This document shows positions 43,093-53,096 of a stretch of DNA of 64,000 nucleotides, one piece after another (position 1 is the stretch's first letter; each line of letters starts with the position of its first letter). Source of the stretch: CAVWDI01 sp963793095 (GTDB lineage Bacteria > Chloroflexota > Anaerolineae > Anaerolineales > UBA4823); contig CAWBYY010000011.1 in assembly GCA_963793095.1 (NCBI GenBank), positions 1,240,001 through 1,304,000 on the forward strand, read 5' to 3'. Made by a program: the position numbers and the translations under genes. Below the pieces are notes generated by a model. That model saw nothing but the letters and a program-made list of their open reading frames with translations, was not told where the DNA came from and searched no databases.

Positions 43093-45263
43093 ATTGATTT
43101 TACAATTTCGATATCCTGCTCAACCCATTCGGTGATCTTTTTATAATCCACATATCCTACCCGGTTGGTCCACAAGGGGTTGATGTTCTGCTGAAGGGCC
43201 ATTTCCACATATTTGTGCCAGTATTCCTGAGCCTGTGTAAGTTGTTCAACAGCCTCTTCCTGGTATGATTTCTCATTTGATTCCTGGAAAAGTGCAAAAT
43301 TTGTGGAGCCTGCGATCTTATGGGCATAATATTTCCCGAGCAGGGCAACGGTCCGGATATCGTGCAGCGTTTCCTTAAGCTCCTTATTTCCCCCGGCATC
43401 TAATGTTTTCAGAATTTCAAGGGCCTTGCCGGAATGGTCATGCAATTTTTCAGAGACCTCAAACGGGGTAAATAAATCAGAAGATCCACCCTCCAGGGTC
43501 ATTTTGACATAGTCGGGAATTGACTGGAATCCTGATTTCGGATGCGGCGGCAGGGAGATGAAACGATTGACATCGTGGAAGCCTGTCTCATTCCCGGAAA
43601 AATTAGGATGGCTTTTACATGCCTCTATATACCATTGGAAGTCAAGTGATCCCCAGTGAAATCCCGTAGTGGTGGGATAAACCATGGACGCTTCCTGCCA
43701 GGCGGCAAACAGTTTTTCAGCATCCGCCTCAGGAAACCTGTCCTGAAGGATCTGAACAAAGCGCTCGTTCCCAAGCCCTGGATCATAGCCCAGCCTGCCC
43801 CAGAGCATCCAGTGGTACCAATGCTTCACGATCTCTATCTGGCGTGGATTTTCAGCTTCCCGGGACAGGAATTCCCGTCCCCATATCCACTGGTCGGAGC
43901 CATAATAAAATCCCCTGGAAACCTCGTATGGAATATTCCGGATGAATTCGCGGACAAAATCGGGAGCCCCCCAGCGATACTGGTAGCTATCATCGTTTCT
44001 GAGGGTCCATATGGTTTTCATGCCCTCTATGTCTTTCACGAATTCATCATGAAAAGCTTGTTCGGTTGCACTGAAAACATGCGCCTTTGCATACTTGAAG
44101 CTGAAGATGAATTCTATGTTCGGATGCTCGATCAGGGTCCTGAACTTCCTGGAAATGTCCTTGGCACCGGTCATATGCTGGCGGTGGATAAAAGTGAATT
44201 TCCTGTCCGGCATTTCAGCCGCTGCATCCAGCATTCCCTGCGCATAGGTTTCAAATGCCCATGTTTCTTTTTCTTCAAAGCCTGAACCATGCATGTTTTC
44301 ACCCGTGGTCAGTCCGATGCCCGCCAGATCCGGATAAGCTACAAACATCTGCTTGATGCTTTTCCGGAAATAATCTCTCGTGGTTTTATTGTTGATATCA
44401 TCGGTAATTCCATACTTTCCACCGGTACCATTTACAAAAATGTTCCAGGTAACCACATAAAAATCAATATTCCTGCTCTTGCCGTAGGCCATGACCTTTT
44501 TCCAGAAATCCATTTTTTCCTCCATGGATATTTCTTTTATGACCTCTATGTTCTCCAGGATTTCCGGAGCATCGAATCCAATGCCATTGAGGCTGTAAAA
44601 CTCCTGAAAGTCAACGGTGGAACGCTGGACATCATCGAGGGCAACATCAGGATAATCGGGTACCCTGACCAGTGAAGGGAAGGGGTGCAGGCTCCAGAGA
44701 GAGATATAATTGTAGCGGTACCTTGCCAGGTTATCAATGTATTCTTTCCAGAAATCAAAGCTCCACATTTCGGGAATGTTCTGCTGGGCTGCATCACAGA
44801 CATCGGAATAGCTGGGTGTCCGGACATCCAGGGGGATATTGAATTTGGTCCCGCGCATCTCCATATACGGATTTCGGGTTATTTCAGTCACCCCTTCCAA
44901 ACCTGATATTTTCACCTGTTCAGCCAGTTCCAACCCGCCGTACATGACCCCGGCGGCATCTGTACCGATGACCTGAATGGTTTTCCCGGATTTTTTGATG
45001 CTGAACCCTTCCGGCTTCAGTGCATCGGACCCGGGTTGAATCATCAAAACAACATCAGCAGTTTCATCATCAACCGTTTGAACAGGGATCCCTTCGGCCC
45101 CGAAGGCGGCCGCCAGTTCATCCATGGCAAACCGGATTTCTGGATCATCACTGCCAGCTGAAATGGAAATGGTCTGATTCTGACATGAATAAACCAGTAA
45201 AATCAACGCCAGACATCCGAGGCGAATAAAGTTTTGAAGGGGAAAAGGTAATAGAGTTTTCAT
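43089..45263 (-). CDS. Large TIM-barrel hydrolase with GH20b/GH67N-type N-domain
   Basis: A 724-residue lipoprotein (lipobox VYSC). The first 130 residues resemble the N-terminal domain shared by GH20, GH67 and GH84 enzymes: ISAGSDDPEIRFAMDELAAAF, then GFSIKKSGKTIQVIGTDAAGVMYGGLELAEQ. A TIM-barrel region follows (RYRYNYISLWSLHPFPSL, YVVTWNIF, GIGLTTGENMHG, KFTFIHRQH, TIWTLRNDDSY), then a helical C-terminal domain. The layout recalls alpha-glucuronidases but the catalytic motifs do not clearly match GH67 or GH115. Glu in TTGENM is a candidate catalytic residue. It is translationally linked to GH2 and follows GH106 by 18 bases. Confidence 0.65.
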   Translation of the reverse strand: MKTLLPFPLQNFIRLGCLALILLVYSCQNQTISISAGSDDPEIRFAMDELAAAFGAEGIPVQTVDDETADVVLMIQPGSDALKPEGFSIKKSGKTIQVIGTDAAGVMYGGLELAEQVKISGLEGVTEITRNPYMEMRGTKFNIPLDVRTPSYSDVCDAAQQNIPEMWSFDFWKEYIDNLARYRYNYISLWSLHPFPSLVRVPDYPDVALDDVQRSTVDFQEFYSLNGIGFDAPEILENIEVIKEISMEEKMDFWKKVMAYGKSRNIDFYVVTWNIFVNGTGGKYGITDDINNKTTRDYFRKSIKQMFVAYPDLAGIGLTTGENMHGSGFEEKETWAFETYAQGMLDAAAEMPDRKFTFIHRQHMTGAKDISRKFRTLIEHPNIEFIFSFKYAKAHVFSATEQAFHDEFVKDIEGMKTIWTLRNDDSYQYRWGAPDFVREFIRNIPYEVSRGFYYGSDQWIWGREFLSREAENPRQIEIVKHWYHWMLWGRLGYDPGLGNERFVQILQDRFPEADAEKLFAAWQEASMVYPTTTGFHWGSLDFQWYIEACKSHPNFSGNETGFHDVNRFISLPPHPKSGFQSIPDYVKMTLEGGSSDLFTPFEVSEKLHDHSGKALEILKTLDAGGNKELKETLHDIRTVALLGKYYAHKIAGSTNFALFQESNEKSYQEEAVEQLTQAQEYWHKYVEMALQQNINPLWTNRVGYVDYKKITEWVEQDIEIVKSI

Positions 45264-45281
45264 GGTTTGTAGGATTTTAGA

Positions 45282-47953
45282 TCACATTTGTTTTTTGTAC
45301 GGGATCAGCCTGACAGGTCCCATCAGTCCTGAAGGTTTCAAGGGCCAGGTCGAGGCATCAAAAGGTTCATATAAATGGCTTACCATATTGATATCATAAA
45401 ACTTTTTCCACTCAACACCCCTTAAATCCAGGTCCCTTATTCGGTTCGCTGAAAGGTTTGTCACCTCAATGGATATTTCGTTTACTCCCTGGTGCAGGTA
45501 ATCAGATATATCCAGTCTGAAAGGATGGGCGACCAGAATGCCCGCCGGGTCTTTGTTTACCCGGACCCTTGCCGATTCACGTACATCCCCCAGGTCCAGG
45601 TAATATAGATGGGGTTGCCCTTGCGGCAGTTCAACTTCAATGGTATAGCTGGCAGCACCGGCAAAGCCATCAACATGCTTCAGGTCAAATGCTGTCCAGC
45701 TCACCAGCGTATCGGTTTGTACCGGCCCGGGCATATAGGGTCCGCCTTCAATGAAATTAATATTCCAGGGCCCTTTAAGCTCGATCGGGTTTCCGGATGA
45801 CACCCGGATGGGCCAGGATTTACCTTCCAGGTTCTTCTTTCCGTAAATCCTCAGCACCCTTGTCTCTCCCGGCTCCATTTGCAGATATATTTCAGTGTTC
45901 TCACGGGCTCCCCTGATGCTCGCCATTCCGGTTTTCCCGGTCATGGGATCCATGATCAGGGCAGACCGGAATGGTAATGCCAGTTCAATCCAACCGTCCA
46001 TCCTCCCTGAAGACTGATTGGCTATGAAATAGATCGTATGATCTTCCATTTTCCGCCTTGTGAACTGAAGTCCGGCCCCAACCATGGGTTCATGCCTGAT
46101 TTTTGCCAGGCCCAATAGCTTTTCCAGGTTATCATCCACCAAAATCTGACCATCCCCTGATACCATCCTGCCGCCTGACTCAAATGGTATATCCTCCAGG
46201 ACCGACATCAATTCCTCTTTCCTGGAATGGTACTCTTTCCAGCCAGGTACATCCCCTGGCACCTGCTTCCAGAAAAGAATGGTGGCTCCTTCACCGGCGA
46301 GTTTAATAAGATGCTCCAGAGTACTGATTTTCATATACCTCGTGGCGGGTACGAGTAAAGTACGGTAAGTTCCTTTACCCCCGGTAACCAGTGCCCCATT
46401 TTCAACCTTGGTCTTCCCGGCCTGATTATCTGAAATATAATCAAAAGTGTATCCACGGTCCACCATCCAGCGGGCGGCTTCACCACATGCCGATTCTTTC
46501 AGCCACATTGGATCATGCACACGGAAACGCAACTCAGCTGTTCCCCCTCCCATCCAAAGATCGTATACCGGCCAGTACAACAAAACATCATGATCGGCTT
46601 TTCCCTGTTGCAGAACACTCTGGCAGCGTGTAATATAATCATTCAAAACCGGTATGTCGCGGAATATGGAATTCCTGAAATTGGCCTGGGTAGAGGCATA
46701 AAATAACCATCCGGGCCAGTCGGCATCCATGGGACTGTAACACAGACCATGATAATAAATCCCATTGATCCCATTTAAAAATAGCTGATCTGACTCTGCT
46801 TTAATATGGGAAAGCGCCGTGTGGAAATGATTCCTCAGCCAGGTAAAACTTTCGGCTATGATCAAATCATGACCAGCCACATGGGCTGCCGAGGATGCAA
46901 AACGGTTTACCAGGATGTCGGGTGTCTCCGGATTGGACAGATCAGGATCACGCCGGTATCCCGGGATATTGAACTCGTTTGCCCCGAATACTTCTGTTTC
47001 AGGTATGGAAGCAGCTGAATACATATCCAGGATATTGGCCGGTGCCCCGTGAGCCTGCATCCTCAGGCCACTGCCCTTTTGTTTGCTCCATTCAGCAATC
47101 TCCCCAACACATTCCAGGAGCAGGTCGGACAGTGTTTCACGATAATCGCACATCACCCGTCTGATCTCATCCGGATCTCCCTCCCCCCGAACGCATCCGT
47201 ATGATCTGCCAGGTCGTAACCGCGAAGTTTCCTGAAAGAATCGAGCAATTCAGGGCACCAGTTCCCTTCATTTTCAAAGGAGTCATAATAGAAAGCCCTG
47301 GGGGACAGCCCACTTCCTTCCTTAAATCGTTCCGAAAGCCAGTCAAAATGGTACTTTACAGCAGCCTGCGAATATGGATTGAGACAAAGGCCTTTCCCCC
47401 CGGGTCCGGCTCGCTTCACCGAGGCATCCAATGTATTAACCTCTATCCTGCCATTGATCACTGAAAAAGATTGTTCGGCGTAGGGCCTGGTTACATGTGG
47501 CCCTCCCATGCGCCATCCCGAGGAGGGTGTCAGGTCGATATTCATTCCCAGCCGTTCTGCTTCTTCCACTGCATAATTGAACATATCAAACCAAGCCGGA
47601 GAAAAAATATCCAAGAATTGGTCCTCCTCGCCCTTCACCCCATAGATACCAACCACACCCAGATTCCCCCATCCGGCTTTCCGGTAGGTTTCCAGGTTCC
47701 CCGTCAGGCCTTCCTTGCTCACTGCACCTCCTGGCCACCACCAGTAGGCTCCCGGCCTGGCCTCTGTCCGGATCTCGGGCCAGTCTCTACCCCCGGCTGC
47801 AAGAGCCTTTTCCAGGAATTCATCCGGCATGGTCCACCCCGGAGTGGCTGACAGCGGTTCTTTATGGTGGGATTTGGAAGGGTCATGGCATTGTCCCGAC
47901 AATACCAATATTGTTAACAATAAACATGTTTTAGTAACTACCCTTCGGATCAT
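45282..47953 (-). pseudogene. GH106-type alpha-L-rhamnosidase with a homopolymer frameshift
   Basis: A lipoprotein glycosidase of about 890 residues in two frames. The first part (start at 47953, lipobox SGQC) has GAYWWWPGGAVSKEGL, VVGIYGVKG, DLTPSSGWRMGGP and AFYYDSFENEGNW. It runs out of frame after DAFGG at a run of six C on the plus strand (47183-47188). With one more base the frame continues as EGDPDEIRRVMCDYRETLSD and then MQAHGAPANILDMY, PETEVFG and the C-terminal beta-sandwich (WTAFDLKHVDG, RVRVNKDPAGI). These are GH106 features. A seven-base tract would give an intact gene, so the defect is minimal. Confidence 0.87.
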
Positions 47954-48001
47954 TTTGATGGTTATATTGAGAATTCCATGGCTTTAAATAACCCATTTAT
48001 T

Positions 48002-49219
48002 TCAACCCTCCAGCAGGTTGATCAACTTCATTCCGAACCCGGGATCTTCGGAGACGGTGATCTTTCCATCTTTGATCGGGTAGTTCCCAAGATCAATGTC
48101 ATCCGAAATTATGGTAGCCCCCTCGATGGTACATACATTGCCCATGCCTGCAGACAGGTGGGAGATGTAATGGGTCTTGATCATGGTGCCCCAGGCGTGT
48201 GGACTCGTCAGCATGCCCATTTCGATCAGGGTTGGTATCAGGTTCCTCCAGGGAGTGAATCCAAGTCCCACTATATCCGCCAGGTACACATCCATCAATC
48301 CCTCCCTTCCCAGCCTCATGCATACATCGAAATCAGGATTCCTTTCCCCATCCGCATAATAAGTTTCTTCCCTGCCATTGCCCATCATCCATTCCTTCAG
48401 TTGCCTGCCTTCTTCATATGTTTCCACGAAAGGCTCCTCCATCCAGTAAAGGGGGATGCCTTCAATGCCCTTCAAAAATTCTATGCTGTCCTGCAGCGTA
48501 TATGCATCATTGGCATCCACCAGGATGTCAATCCTGTCACCAAACTCTTCATGGATCAGCCTGATCACCTCGATATCACGGGCAAGTCCCTCGTCGTGCG
48601 GGTACCAACGCCCGCTTCGGCCAATTTTTGCCTTCAACTGGCGATAGCCAAAATCATAATCCCAGTGGCAATTTTTTAGAATGTTGTCAAGTCCCGCCGG
48701 ATCCTCCTCCGGCTCCAACTCGTCAAAATAGATCATGCCGCTGTAGACGCGTGTTGATTTGGGTCCCTTTGCTCCGAGCATTTCATATACTGGCACTTCA
48801 AGGATTATTCCCGCCAGGTCGTGAAGTACAAAGTCAAATGCCAGGTACTCATCTGCCAGGATGCCTGCATCCGGATGGAAGAGCTGGTCCACTGTTTTGC
48901 CTTTTACCAGGGATGTAAGCGCGTCTGTCTCTTTCCCCTTTCCCCAGGGTATCAAACCCCATCCCGATGCTCCCTGGTCGGTTTTCATCTGAACAATATT
49001 TTGTTTGTGATGCTGCCCATGCCTTCCAATACGTCCATTCATTCCCACGAATCTCGGCCAGCTCCAGTTGATATGACCGAATTCGACCCTGTCAATGGTA
49101 TGCCTGGCCAGCTCCTTGGACTTTCCTGACCCGGTACAGGAGGTCAGGACGCTTTTCCTGGCAAGAAGGGCTCCTGTTGAGAGGATGCCGGACCGAATGA
49201 GAAAGTCCCTTCTTATCAT
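48002..49219 (-). CDS. Enolase-superfamily (MR/MLE) dehydratase, exported
   Basis: A 405-residue member of the mandelate racemase group, with a twin-arginine-like start (MIRRDFLIRS). The barrel has the Lys pair motif LKAKIGR, the metal ligands Asp in VDANDAY, Glu in MEEPF and Glu in YADGERN, an Asp in LADIVGLG, and a His in SPHAWGTM. This is the arrangement of acid-sugar dehydratases (rhamnonate, galactonate, mannonate and others). The substrate is unknown. A secreted acid-sugar dehydratase is unusual because characterised members are cytoplasmic. It sits between a sulfatase gene and the GH106 rhamnosidase gene. Confidence 0.85.
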   Translation of the reverse strand: MIRRDFLIRSGILSTGALLARKSVLTSCTGSGKSKELARHTIDRVEFGHINWSWPRFVGMNGRIGRHGQHHKQNIVQMKTDQGASGWGLIPWGKGKETDALTSLVKGKTVDQLFHPDAGILADEYLAFDFVLHDLAGIILEVPVYEMLGAKGPKSTRVYSGMIYFDELEPEEDPAGLDNILKNCHWDYDFGYRQLKAKIGRSGRWYPHDEGLARDIEVIRLIHEEFGDRIDILVDANDAYTLQDSIEFLKGIEGIPLYWMEEPFVETYEEGRQLKEWMMGNGREETYYADGERNPDFDVCMRLGREGLMDVYLADIVGLGFTPWRNLIPTLIEMGMLTSPHAWGTMIKTHYISHLSAGMGNVCTIEGATIISDDIDLGNYPIKDGKITVSEDPGFGMKLINLLEG

Positions 49220-49237
49220 GATCTTTTATGATATGGA

Positions 49238-50752
49238 TTAACGGCTGATTTCTCCTTTCTTTATCTTTTCATATTGATCCATCATCTCCACGGCTACATC
49301 CTGTTGCCCGGTGAAAATATTGTTTTTTTCCCCCGGGTCATCCGATAGATTGTATAGCTCATACCTGTGCCCGGCAGGTTTCTGGTAAGTCAGCCGGGTG
49401 ACCTGATCCTCCGTCATGTGATCTACGAACTTCCAGTCTCCTTTCCTGAGTCCGAAACTTCTTACGCCTTCTTCAAATATGAAGGTGCGCCCTCCGGCGT
49501 TTTTCTTCCCGAGCAACGCATCCAGCACATCATAGCTGTCCGGGAAGATCCCGGCGGGAGCCTCATTCCCGGCAAGCCTGTTCAGACTTACGGCCAGGTC
49601 AACGGTAGATATCATGGCATCTGATGTAGCTGGATTGATGGTCCCCGGCCAATAGGTTATAAAGGGGGTCCTGGTACCTCCTTCATACGGACTGTATTTA
49701 CCCCCCCTGTAAGGTCCGGCAGGTTTATGATCACCGAGCATCTCAATGGCCCCGTCTTTGTATCCGTCATCCAGTACCGGTCCGTTATCGCTGCAGAAGA
49801 CAATCAGGGTCTGATCGGCCAGGTTCAGCTCCTCCAGCACATCGATGATCGCACCTACCTTATCATCCAGTTCGACAATGGCATCTCCCCTGAATCCCAT
49901 ATGGGTTGATCCATGGAAGCGCTCGTTGGGCATCCTGGGAACATGGATGTCCTGGGAGGAAAAAAACAGGAAAAAGGGTTCATCCTTATGTTTTGTGATC
50001 CATTCTACTGATTTCTTCACAAACTGATCCCCCAGGTCCTCATCCCTCCACCTGGCAGCATGTGCGCCCTTGAACCAACCTATCCTGCTGATCCCGTTAT
50101 GGATGGTTTGATTATGGCCTTGAGACCAATCCATCTTGAGAGTGTGCCGGAAGGTTTCGCCATTTGTATCGCTGACAGCTTCTTCCCCAACAATCAATGG
50201 ATCGGCGGGGTCCAGGTTGGCTACCCGGTGATTTTCCACATAGACGGACGGAACCCGGTCGTTTGTTGATGGCAGCAGGTAGCAATAGTCGAATCCCAGT
50301 TCCAGGGGACCCGGAGTTATCTCATCATTCCACCGGGGTTTTGGATCTCCCAGTCCCAGGTGCCATTTCCCAATTACTGCTGTCTTGTATCCTGCCTCTT
50401 TCAGCATCCCGGGAAGCGTTGGTGTCCCCGGCTTGATGATGGAAGGTGATTCCGGTGCAGCAATCCCTGTGCCCTCCTGCCGGAAAGCATACATCCCGGT
50501 AAGAAAGGAGAAACGGGTCGGGGTACAGGTCGCCGCCGTACAATACCCGCTGGTGAATCTGAGTCCGCCGCTGGCCAGCTTGTCAATATTCGGCGTACTT
50601 ACTGCTGTGGCCCCATAGCTGCTGACGTCACCATACCCAAGGTCATCTGCCATGATCACAATGATGTTTGGCTTTTCAATGGCAGGATTACAGGAGACCA
50701 GCAAGATGCAGCTCCAGGTAAAGGCAAGGATTTTGAAAATGCTTTGTTTCAT
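49238..50752 (-). CDS. Sulfatase (arylsulfatase A-like)
   Basis: A 504-residue lipoprotein sulfatase. The start at 50752 (MKQSIFKI) gives a lipobox LVSC; the longer frame to 50857 runs into the glpF gene. NIIVIMADDLGYGDVSSYG begins the core, the formylglycine motif is CTPTR (Cys76), and VIGKWHLGLGDPK, FFSSQDIHVPR and FCSDNGPVLDDGY follow. The GGTRTPFITYWPG segment is typical of exo-acting arylsulfatases. It lies between glpF and the enolase-superfamily gene with gaps of 26 and 18 bases. Confidence 0.9.
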   Translation of the reverse strand: MKQSIFKILAFTWSCILLVSCNPAIEKPNIIVIMADDLGYGDVSSYGATAVSTPNIDKLASGGLRFTSGYCTAATCTPTRFSFLTGMYAFRQEGTGIAAPESPSIIKPGTPTLPGMLKEAGYKTAVIGKWHLGLGDPKPRWNDEITPGPLELGFDYCYLLPSTNDRVPSVYVENHRVANLDPADPLIVGEEAVSDTNGETFRHTLKMDWSQGHNQTIHNGISRIGWFKGAHAARWRDEDLGDQFVKKSVEWITKHKDEPFFLFFSSQDIHVPRMPNERFHGSTHMGFRGDAIVELDDKVGAIIDVLEELNLADQTLIVFCSDNGPVLDDGYKDGAIEMLGDHKPAGPYRGGKYSPYEGGTRTPFITYWPGTINPATSDAMISTVDLAVSLNRLAGNEAPAGIFPDSYDVLDALLGKKNAGGRTFIFEEGVRSFGLRKGDWKFVDHMTEDQVTRLTYQKPAGHRYELYNLSDDPGEKNNIFTGQQDVAVEMMDQYEKIKKGEISR

Positions 50753-50778
50753 AATCGCATTATTTAATTCGATAAGAT

Positions 50779-51525
50779 TTAGAAAAACACCTGGTGCAGA
50801 AGGTATAAAGCAGCTGCAATGGCGGCACCAATCAGGGGACCCGTAACCGGGATCCATGAATAGCGCCAGTCGCTCGTCCCCTTGTGATTGATAGTCAGGA
50901 TGGAATGCATGATCCTCGGGGCCAGGTCTCTCGCCGGATTAATGGCATATCCCGTAGTCCCTCCCAGTGAAAGGCCGATAGCCGTAACCAGCAATGCCAC
51001 CGGGAGTGCACCAAGGGTCCCCAGGCCGATGGCTGTCTCTTCAACTCCCGGAATTTTCAGTGAGGGCTGTGCAATATACAATATGACAAAGATCAGGACG
51101 AATGTTCCGATCACCTCGCTGATTAAATTGCTTGCCGTTTTGCGAATGGCAGGTCCTGTTGAAAAACAGGAAAGCTGAGCCTCCTGATCTTCTGTCCTGT
51201 TAAAATGATGGCGGTAAAACAGCCACACCAGGAATGCGCCTGTGGATGCTCCCAGCATCTGGAAGAGGATGAACATGGCCACCTTGGCCCAGGGAAAAAG
51301 CCCGGCCAATGCCAGTCCAAAAGTCACGGCAGGATTGATATGAGCCCCGGAAACCGGTCCCGCCACGGTCACCCCGACAAAAACAGCCAGTCCCCATCCC
51401 AGGGATATTACAATCCATCCACCATTGTTTCCCTTGGTATCCTTGAGCACCACATTGGCAACAACTCCGTTCCCAAGAAGAATAAGCAGCATGGTGCCCA
51501 GTGCTTCAGCGATATATTCATTCAT
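50779..51525 (-). CDS. glpF: Glycerol uptake facilitator
   Basis: A 248-residue aquaglyceroporin with six membrane helices and two pore half-helices. The two NPA boxes are HINPAVTFGLALAG and YAINPARDLAPR; the Asp directly after the second NPA(R) marks the glycerol-conducting branch rather than a strict water channel. It begins with NEYIAEALGTMLLILLGNGV, the usual N-terminus of GlpF. It is followed on the other side by glpK with a 21-base gap, so the pair imports and traps glycerol. No GlpR or glycerol-3-phosphate dehydrogenase is nearby. The glycan context suggests glycerol released by a glycosidase. Confidence 0.95.
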   Translation of the reverse strand: MNEYIAEALGTMLLILLGNGVVANVVLKDTKGNNGGWIVISLGWGLAVFVGVTVAGPVSGAHINPAVTFGLALAGLFPWAKVAMFILFQMLGASTGAFLVWLFYRHHFNRTEDQEAQLSCFSTGPAIRKTASNLISEVIGTFVLIFVILYIAQPSLKIPGVEETAIGLGTLGALPVALLVTAIGLSLGGTTGYAINPARDLAPRIMHSILTINHKGTSDWRYSWIPVTGPLIGAAIAAALYLLHQVFF

Positions 51526-51546
51526 TTTCCATTATTGTTTTATGGT

Positions 51547-53043
51547 TTAATCCTCCCAATCTTTTGCCCGTAATACTGCCTTCTCCCAGCCCGAGATCAG
51601 GGCATCTCTTTCAGGACCGGTAATCTTCTTCTCAAACTTACGGTCAATGGCCCACTGTCCTTTTATTTCATCGACGTTTTCCCAGAAATTGACCGCCAAA
51701 CCTGCTAAATATGCAGCGCCCAGCGCTGTTGTCTCAATAGACTCCGGCCTGATTACCGGGATCCCGATAAGGTCTGCCTGGAACTGCATCAGCAGGTCAT
51801 TGACTGCAGCGCCACCATCAACCTTTAACTCACGGATCTCAATACCTGCATCATCTTCCATCGACTTTATGACATCATTTACCTGGAAAGCAATGCTCTC
51901 CAGGGCGGCCCTGGCTATGTGGCCGGCATTCACACCACGCGTCAATCCGGCGATGATGCCCCGCGCATACTGATCCCAGTGCGGCGCCCCCAGTCCCGTA
52001 AAGGCAGGCACAAAATATACCCCTCCATTGTCATCCACTGAAGCGGCAAGCGCTTCGATCCCGGCCGAATCCTTAATTATCTTCAACCCGTCGCGCAACC
52101 ATTGAACGACTGCTCCTCCGGTAAAAATACTTCCTTCCAGGGCATAGGTGGTCTCCCCGTTTATCTGCCATGCAATGGTCGTCACAAGGTTATTCTTTGA
52201 TTTTACCGGTTTGTTTCCTGTGTTACACAGGATAAAACAACCGGTCCCGTAAGTGTTCTTCACCGAACCCTCTTCCAGGCACATCTGTCCGAATGTGGCA
52301 GCTTGCTGGTCCCCCGCTATACCAGCTATGGGTATGGAAACTTCGAAAAGACCTTCGGCAGTGTGACCATAAATCTCAGAAGAAGAGCCCACCTCAGGCA
52401 GGACACTCTCCGGAACACTGAAAATCTCTAAAAGATCTTTATCCCAGGAAAGTGAATTTATATTGAACAGCATTGTCCTGCTGGCATTGGTGACATCTGT
52501 GACATGGACCTTTCCACCCGTCAGTTTCCAAATCAACCAGGTATCTACCGTACCAAAGGCCAATCTTCCCGAGTCTGCTTTCTTCCTCGCACCTGGCACA
52601 TTTTCAAGGATCCAGCTCAGTTTCGTTGCGGAAAAGTAGGCATCGATCACCAGGCCTGTTTTATCCCTGATTTGGTCTGCCAGTCCCTTCGCCTTCAGTT
52701 CATCACATAGTTTAGAGGTCCGCCGGTCCTGCCAGACAATGGCATTGCAAACAGGCTCACCCGTTTGTCTGTCCCATACCAGGGTAGTCTCACGCTGATT
52801 TGTAATGCCAATGGCGGCAATGCTCTGGGCTCCTATCCCTGAATCAGAGAGTACCCCGCGTGCCGTTTCAAATTGTGTCGACCAGATCTCTTCCGGGTCG
52901 TGCTCAACCCATCCCGGATTGGGAAAAAGCTGGGTGAACTCTCTCTGGGCAGCCTTGATAATTTTACCCTTGTTGCTGTAAATTATACTTCTGGAACTGG
53001 TTGTTCCCTGGTCAAGGGCCAGGATATGATTTTTGTTGTCCAT
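51547..53043 (-). CDS. glpK: Glycerol kinase
   Basis: A 498-residue FGGY-family kinase that makes sn-glycerol-3-phosphate from glycerol and ATP in the cytoplasm. The N-terminus ILALDQGTTSSRSI is the phosphate-binding box. ITNQRETTLVWDRQTG and NAIVWQDRRT carry the glycerol-binding Arg-Glu pair, and FGTVDTWLIWKLTGG, GIAGDQQAATFGQ, KNTYGTGCF and LKVDGGAAVNDLLMQ complete the family pattern. Length is normal. There is no signal peptide. It lies upstream of glpF in the same transcript and after the ThuA and GH27 genes. Confidence 0.97.
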   Translation of the reverse strand: MDNKNHILALDQGTTSSRSIIYSNKGKIIKAAQREFTQLFPNPGWVEHDPEEIWSTQFETARGVLSDSGIGAQSIAAIGITNQRETTLVWDRQTGEPVCNAIVWQDRRTSKLCDELKAKGLADQIRDKTGLVIDAYFSATKLSWILENVPGARKKADSGRLAFGTVDTWLIWKLTGGKVHVTDVTNASRTMLFNINSLSWDKDLLEIFSVPESVLPEVGSSSEIYGHTAEGLFEVSIPIAGIAGDQQAATFGQMCLEEGSVKNTYGTGCFILCNTGNKPVKSKNNLVTTIAWQINGETTYALEGSIFTGGAVVQWLRDGLKIIKDSAGIEALAASVDDNGGVYFVPAFTGLGAPHWDQYARGIIAGLTRGVNAGHIARAALESIAFQVNDVIKSMEDDAGIEIRELKVDGGAAVNDLLMQFQADLIGIPVIRPESIETTALGAAYLAGLAVNFWENVDEIKGQWAIDRKFEKKITGPERDALISGWEKAVLRAKDWED

Positions 53044-53096
53044 TTAACTGGTTTCAATTAAGTTTTCAATTTAAGAAAAATCCTTTTGTAAGATAT

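Noticed and set aside
43656..44285. 209-codon frame opposite the large TIM-barrel hydrolase
   Set aside because: Antisense shadow with no domain and no operon context on the plus strand.
47978..48679. 233-codon frame opposite the enolase-superfamily gene
   Set aside because: The minus strand carries all expected catalytic motifs; this frame has none.
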